Position numbers and translations under genes: made by a program. Below the pieces are notes generated by a model, which saw nothing but the letters and a program-made list of their open reading frames with translations, searched no databases and was not told where the DNA came from. From Neostapfia colusana (taxonomy: Eukaryota > Streptophyta > Magnoliopsida > Poales > Poaceae): a stretch of DNA of 64,000 nucleotides. Positions within the stretch are counted from its first letter, which is position 1, and the number at the start of each line of letters is the position of its first letter. Positions 57,786-64,000 of the stretch are shown here, piece by piece. The stretch lies in assembly GCA_030760725.1 (NCBI GenBank), contig JASWHV010000002.1, positions 60,877,900-60,941,899 of the forward strand, in the 5' to 3' direction.

Positions 57786-60700
57786 CGCTAACACGACCCC
57801 ATTGGTCCTGTCGAGCCAGGATCACGCTGAGGGGTGCTGCGTTGCACAGCACCGTATAACACACGTCAAAGGTGCAAAGCGGAAGCGGAAGTTTTATTAC
57901 ATAAACAAGTTTATGAACATGTTTACATCAAAATAAGTTCAGTCCACACTCGCGGGCGTAGACTAAGCATCAAGTGCACGTTCAGCCCTCGAACGCATCC
58001 TTGCTAGCACACACGCACACTAACTCTGCGGCGTGCACGACTCCCACTCGACGGGGTTCCCCTCCTGGGGTTCCGTCTCCTCTTCGGGAGTCCCTTCCTC
58101 ATAGAACCCTGCAAAAGCTTCAAACACAAGCAGTGAGCACGAAGGCTCAGCAAGTCTGACCCGTCTCACCTAAACATGGAACTTCTACATGAGGGTAATG
58201 GGTTGCATGAGGTAAAAATCATTTGCAAGGACTCGCCTAATTAGTAGAACCTTACTTTCAAGTTTTAGCAGCAGGTTGTGGAGAACCTTACGCTAAGGCA
58301 CATGAGAGAGCCGCAATCAAACAAGAAACGCATTTCTCTCATGTACTTTGCCCAAAGTTGAAAAGAACTTTAATTAGCTCTAAGCTACAGCATATCATTA
58401 ACAATCAATGTCCAGCTTTCAATCAGCAACATTTTAACATGTGACTAGCCTGTTCTTTCTACGTCACGGTACAGTGAACAAGTGGTACTCACTGACCGCG
58501 AGGGACGGCGATTATAATCGATTTACACCTGCAGGGTTACCCGAACAACCCGTCACGTACGCCCGTACTCGATGTTGCCTACAACAACCATCACGGACGC
58601 CGTACGCGACTACCTTTCACCCGTTAGCCAAATATTGAACCGGTCCCATCGTCCCGAGCAAGAGGTCTCTGCACGCGCATCTCCGTGCCGCCAGCCGATT
58701 TACACCTCGAGCTCTCAACCTACCCTCTGAACGACGGGCAATGCCTCAATACCCAGCTACCCGAGTTACATCAGTTTCCCGGTTCCCATATAGCCGGTAG
58801 GTCTTCGGTACTGTTCTAGCTTGTTCAACAGGCCCGCACACGGCTCGGTCCTCAATCGACACAAGCGGAGCTACAGCACACAGGCCCCAAAGTCCTGCTG
58901 CCCTTACTCTCCGCTCGGTCTCATTTTCTTGCCATGTGTATCATGTGCTATCTCTACCCGAGCAATGTGCCTCTAGCCTATTCTCGCGAGTAGTTCCAAC
59001 TACTCGACTTGTACCGAATCCTACTCTATCCTAGCAATGCAGTAGCTAACGGGGTTTGCAATCCTAAACCAAACCCATGGTTTTCTTGGCTGTGCAGTTG
59101 GGTTTCCAATCAAGACTCTAATGCAAAGAACAATATTCAAAGATGTGCTCAAAACAATAAACATTTGTAAAAAGGTTAATGCAAACCGGGGCTTGCCTTG
59201 CTGCTCTTGGTCGTAGGCTAGCTGTTCCTCCGGAGTAACGAAGTCTAGGACTTCGGGTTCCTCCTCGACCTTAGCGACTACATGATATAAGAAATATATG
59301 TATCAATTTAAATGCATTTGTATTAACTTTGAAGTTGTGAAGTCTATAACCTTTGCTAGACAGACCTAATGACTGTGAAACTTTTACTGTGGCTTGGTTA
59401 CAACCTAAACAGGGACTTGGTCAAGTTTTAGTTGCAGCAAAGCTCAATTGAGCCCTCCACAATTAATTATGCCCTTGACCTTAATTAAAGGCTTTTAGGG
59501 TGTTCTAAGGATTTTCATGAAACAAACTATGACTTTCTGAAAACTAGATTTTCAGAGGGTTCTAATGGAGTTGGTCTCACTTAATTTGGAAGTCTCTAAC
59601 TAAAGATATGAGCTAAACAATTTCAGATAAAATTCTGAAAATGTTTCTGAACATTTTCTATTTTCTCTGGAACAGTTTCACTAATCACACCATTAGGTGG
59701 GTTAAATGAGCTCAAATGGATCTGAAATTTTTATGGTAGTTCAAGGATATTTTGGTGAACATCGCAGAAAAATTTCAGGATTTTCCTAAAAAGGATTCTC
59801 CAGTTAAAATTCCTAACAGTTTAAACTTTAAGGAATTAATTCTGGAGAAATAAGGAATTTCATGAAGTGAAACTTGATTTTCTGGAAAGTACTCACAGAG
59901 CTGAATCCAGCAAAATTTGGTTCATTCAATTTGGAGCTTTCTAGCCAAAGTTATAAGGATTTGAAGTTTGAAGGAAATCTGAAAATCGGGGAAAAGTTTA
60001 AACTCGCGCGTGGGCCCAGGGGACACGCGTCGCACGCCTAGGCGATGGCACATCGCGGCCCACAAGGATTTTGCGTGCCAGCACACCCGATCCTGGCCGC
60101 AGCCGGATCCCGATTCAAAATATCGGCCGCTGACAGCTGGGGTCCACCCCCTTCTTCAACCTCGCGACACCCGCGCCCCGCCGCCGAGGGATCTCGCCGG
60201 AGAGCTCGCCGCCGGCCGCTGTACAGCTCCAAACTTCTCGATTCTGGCCGCCCCTGCCTACTTTTACTCGGGGAACATGATCCGAGGGTCAGCTGCTCAT
60301 GACAACGGCCGGAGCATGGTCGGCGACGAGCCGCCACCTCGGAATGACTTCGGCCATGTCGGCTGACTTCTCTAGCACCTCAGCTACTTGGGAAATCGGT
60401 CAGGGAGCATCAGTGGACCTCAGAGAAGGTCGACATGAGCTCGAGGCAGCTCGGGGAAGGCCCGAAATAGGTCCTCACCGTGCGCCCGATGCCGCCCGTT
60501 CGTTCCGCCATTAGTAGACCTTAAATTACGCCGGGCACAGAGGTTCTCCGGCCCAGAGTTGTGAAGACAACTTGTGCGTTACCGTGTCTAGCTCGTGTGA
60601 GAGCGGCCTGAGGACCTCTAATCCTTTCTAGAGCACGAATTAAACAGAATCGTACCCGAAGGTCGTTCTGCACACAGAAAGGGGAAAAGTGGAAATTCGC

Positions 60701-61827
60701 CGCCGGTGAGCAACCACCCAAGCTGTGGCTCGGGGATGAGCAGCACCGGTCACCTGCGCGTCCAAGGGTGCCTTGGATCGGGCGTGACAACGCCCTGGTT
60801 GGGCTGTCCACGAGAGCCCGAGGTGCGGCGGTTCCAAGTTCCGATTTTGATCTTTCGGCACAGCCGATATCACTCGGTTTCAACCGAATTCTAGCAACGG
60901 GGAGGATGGAGGAAGGTCTCTAGTACCTTGCTGGGGCTCTGGAGTGGAAGGAGGGAGCTGCGATCGGCGTTCTCCGATCAAGTCCGAGCTGCGGAAGTTT
61001 TCGGCCGGCGCTGAGTTCTTGCGGGGAAGAACGGTGGTGCCTCGGCAGAGGAGGGGGCAGGCGCCTTAAGAAGGCTCTGCACCGCCTCATGCCCGCGCGT
61101 GGGCAAGCAGCTGGTGGCGCGGCGGCTGGCCTCGGTGGCGATCACCGCTGCGGCTCGACGACCCGAGTGAAAAAGTCTCAGTCGGTTTGATCTGATCAGT
61201 GGCTGACATGTGGGTCCCACCTCCAGTTTTAACCTCTGAAATTTACTCCTAATCACTGTTGTAAACAGTGAGCCCCATACTACCCTTGGCAATTCAAATT
61301 ATTCACCCATGAGCCATTTGAATTGATCAAAGTTCAAATGAGGTTTGGTTTGAATGAATTTCAGCACATGTTCAGTTTGAAATTCAAATAAAGTTTGAAT
61401 TTCTCCCACTTAGCTCATGTCAAGATCAACTCCAAATGGAGTGAAAATTGGTGTGTGAGCTCACAAAAATGTGCTGAGTAAGAATATGCCCCCCACTTTT
61501 AAATTCATTGGATAAAAACAGTTTGAATTTGAATATGGCTTCAAACTGCCCTCTTCCTAACTATACCCAAACTGACCTCAAAAAGGTTTTGAATTTGGGT
61601 GAAACTTGGCATGGACATCCTTAGTAAAGTGTAGGAGTTTTCATATGTCCAGCCCATCTATATCACATGTGGGAAATACCACTTTTGCAATGTGTAAGTT
61701 TGTTCTCTAATGAGCATGTTGATAATTGTTACTTGCTCTTCATTTGTGTTCATCATTCTTCCTCAAATGAGGTGTGTGGTGTGGTGATGAACACTGCAAA
61801 TGTGTGTCAAAAACTGAGGCCCTTACA
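57786..61827 (-). repeat. Right (5') LTR of element D (4042 bp)
   Basis: Begins TGTAAGGGCCTCAG at 61827 on the minus strand, abutting transposase coding sequence at 61828. Same length as the central LTR and about 99% identical by eye. Confidence 0.92.
58020..60811 (-). pseudogene. LTR-encoded three-exon small protein, right LTR of D
   Basis: Exons 60811-60754, 59277-59197 and 58108-58020, same lengths (58, 81, 89 nt) and splice sites as in the central LTR. The ATG is GTG here (60811-60809), so the start is lost. Two other coding changes are visible (Leu to Pro in exon 2, Leu to Ser in exon 3); the joined frame otherwise stays open. Confidence 0.48.
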
Positions 61828-64000
61828 ATGATGATGATGATTGTCCGAGTGTTGACAGGATTGATGAGATGTTACAAGATATACAAACGGAGGATCCGTC
61901 TACAAATGAGGCAGACGCATTCTTTAATCCCTTGAAAGCTTCTGAAGATGTGTTGCATGATCATACTGAATTGACTCTTCTTACTTTCATGACCAGATTT
62001 ATGGCAATCAAATCTAAGTATTTCTTCTCTAATAGTTGGTACAATGATATGATGAAACTTATCAGCGATGCTCTTCCACAACCTCATAAACTGCCCAAAG
62101 ATATGTATCACTCAAATAAATTACTATCTGGACTGGGTATGGAATATGAAAAAATTGACGTGTGTCTAGATAACTGCATGCTATTCTGGAAAGAGCATGA
62201 CAAAGAGTAGAATTGTTTAAAGTGTGGAAAATCGAGGTTTGTAGAAGTTGTCAATGACGATGGTGATAAAGTAATGACAGAAGTTGCACATAAGCAATTG
62301 CGTTACTTGCCTTTGACACCTCAGTTGAAGCGGCTGTTTCTTTCTAAAAGATCTGCCAGACACATGATATGGCACAAAGAAGGTGTGCGTGAGAACAAAG
62401 ATGTGTTGACTCATCCGTCGGACGGTGATGCATGGAAGTCTTTGGACTCTTTTGATCCTGCTTTTGCTAGTGATGCGAGAAATGTTCGCATCGGGTTAGC
62501 GAAGGATGGTTTTTCACCTTTTAGTACAAATGCCACACCATACTCATGTTGGCCCGTCTTTGTTATTCCGTACAACCTACCACCTTCTCTTTGTATGAAG
62601 TACGAGTTTATATTTCTTAGCCTCATTATACCAGGACCAGATCATCCGGGATCACGTATCAATGTGATGTTGAAACCATTGATTGAAGAATTGAAAACGT
62701 TGTGGATTGGATTTGAAGCGTATGACTGTTACAAGAAGCAGAAATTCAACCTTCGAGCTGCTTATTTGTGGTCTGTCCATGATTTCCCTGCATACGGCAT
62801 GTTTTCTGGATGGAGCACACATGGTCGTTTGTCATGTCCCATATGTGCGTCTGACACAGAGTGTTTTCGACTTACATAAGATGGCAAGATAAGCTACTTT
62901 GATTGTCATAGGCGTTGGCTTCCTCGAAACCACCCATTCAGGCAACAGAGGAATGTCTTCAGAAAAGATACTATTGTCACTAAGGAACCACCTAAACGCC
63001 TAAGCAGGTGTGAAGTATCCGATGTGTTGGACTTACTAGTCCCTGATAAAGCTCGCCCTGGATTCTTTGTAGGTTACGGAAATGTTCACAATTGGACATA
63101 TGTATGTGGAGTTTGGGAGCTACCATATGTGAAGTCATTGATACCGATGCATAATATTGATGTAATGCATCAGGAGCATAACATGGCCGAATGTATCATA
63201 AGCACGTGCATGGATATCACGGGCAAAACGAAAGACAACTTAAAGGCTCGAAAGGATTTGGCCGAGATTTGTAATCGACCTACTCTTGAGCTCTCTGAAA
63301 GCGGTGGTAAGCCACATGCTTCTTTTGTGCTTCGACCTAATGAAAAGAAACAAGTTATGGAATGGTTGAAAACTTTGAAATTTCCAGATGGTTATGCTGC
63401 TAGTCTGAGATGAGCCGTGAATGTTAAAATGGGAAAGCTCACTGGGTTGAAGAGTCATGACTATCATATAATAATGGAAAGACTCTTACCTGTTATGTTT
63501 CGGGGATATCTGGATGATGCTATGTGGAAGGTGTTAGCTGAGCTCTCATTATTCTATAGGCTGTTATGTGCCAAACAAATAATGAAAGACATGATGGAGA
63601 AGTTAGAGAAGGAGATACCTGTACTTTTATGTAAGATGGAAAAAATATTTCCTCCAGGTTTCTTCAATCCAATGCAGCATCTTCTTATACATCTTCCATT
63701 CGAAGCAAAAGTTGGTGGTCCTGTGCAATATAGACGGATGTACCATATTGAAAGAGCATTGAGATATTTGAAAACTATGGTTGGCAACAGAGCAAGGGTT
63801 GAAGGGTGCATTGCCGAAGCATTTACTCTAAAGAAAGTAGATTACTTTTCTAGTTTCTACTTTGCAGAGGAAAACAATGTCAATACTTCGGCAATGCGAT
63901 ACAATGTAGATGACGAACCACCAGTTAGTGATCTCTCTATTTTTGAATCGAGGGGAACTACTGTTGGCAGCAGCACAACATACGATTTTACTGAAGGAGA
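61828..64000 (+). pseudogene. CACTA (En/Spm) TNP2-type transposase, interrupted and cut by window end
   Basis: One reading frame from the D LTR boundary to the window end. Starts within an acidic stretch (DDDDDCPSVDRIDEML), then the pre-transposase region (FMTRFMAIKSKYFFSNSWY, KDMYHSNKLLSGLGMEYEKI), a CLKCGKSR finger, and the TNP2 core (Transposase_21): ARHMIWHKEGVREN, HPSDGDAW, RNVRIGLAKDGFSPF, FVIPYNLPPSLCMK, IPGPDHPG, DFPAYGMFSGWSTHG and CPIC. After 63420 comes a DUF4218-like part (ERLLPVMFRGYL, FPPGFFNPMQHLLIHLPFEA, GPVQYRRMYHIER). Stops: TAG 62208-62210, TAA 62877-62879, TGA 63411-63413; no shifts. The N-terminal transposase-associated domain is missing because D inserted before it. Confidence 0.92.

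Larger units (their letters stand above)
44848..61827 (-). mobile_element. Element D: chromovirus in tandem form (LTR-internal-LTR-leader)
   Basis: Read right to left: LTR 61827-57786, primer site, leader, pre-gag, gag-pol, purine tract, LTR 50445-46404, then again primer site, leader and the start of pre-gag, which continues past element C to 33599. A segment of about 5.95 kb (LTR plus leader plus pre-gag) is thus present twice and shares the central LTR. The element lies inside CACTA transposase sequence on the right. A complete outer 3' LTR end is absent, so the target duplication cannot be read. The two 4042-bp LTRs differ at roughly 45 positions by eye (about 1%). Confidence 0.88.

Overview
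The window is plant nuclear DNA made almost entirely of nested transposable elements. The mix points to a grass (Poaceae): Tat-type and chromodomain-bearing Ty3/gypsy elements, a SIRE-like Ty1/copia element, an En/Spm (CACTA) transposase, GC-rich promoters inside very long LTRs, and tRNA-iMet primer sites (TGGTATCAGAGC). I see no intact host gene, no tRNA or rRNA gene, no CRISPR array and no prokaryotic feature. Such a block is typical of grass heterochromatin, but that is inference.

Layout, left to right. (1) 1-9561: 3' part of a Tat-type Ty3/gypsy element (A, + strand) with two RNase H domains, an integrase that has lost two catalytic acids, a degenerate antisense gene with one intron, and a 3' LTR carrying G-box tandem repeats. 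(2) 9562-11020: unassigned DNA ending in an LTR-like remnant. (3) 11021-32049: chromovirus B (Tekay/Del-like, + strand). Its 5' LTR is split by a complete SIRE-like copia element (13280-23524, - strand) flanked by the 5-bp duplication TTCTT. The 3' LTR of B stops abruptly at 32049. (4) 32050-33598: GC-rich segment with strong inverted repeats, perhaps the 5' part of the CACTA element whose transposase reappears at 61828. (5) 33599-33956 and 44848-61827: chromovirus D (- strand) in an unusual tandem form, with LTR, 5' leader and pre-gag region present on both sides of one gag-pol. (6) 33957-44847: chromovirus C, same family as B, inserted in the left copy of D with target duplication CCGCT and carrying an internal deletion. 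(7) 61828-64000: CACTA TNP2-type transposase, cut by the window end.

The best model for order of events is B, then CACTA into the 3' LTR of B, then D into the CACTA, then C into D; the copia insertion into B is separate. Only D keeps a long uninterrupted pol frame.

Main novelty candidates: (a) LTRs of both chromovirus families (B/C and D) appear to encode a small acidic, Gln/Glu-rich protein from three exons, joined by two phase-1 introns, the second with a GC donor (AG|GCAAG); (b) B has a pre-gag reading frame that begins with a histone-H3-tail-like TARKSTGG motif, in an element whose integrase ends in a chromodomain; (c) the copia LTRs and leader carry a dispersed palindrome family around CCGGACTAGTCCGG; (d) the Tat element has an antisense intron-containing gene and ABRE/G-box arrays. 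All coordinates and comparisons were made by eye.
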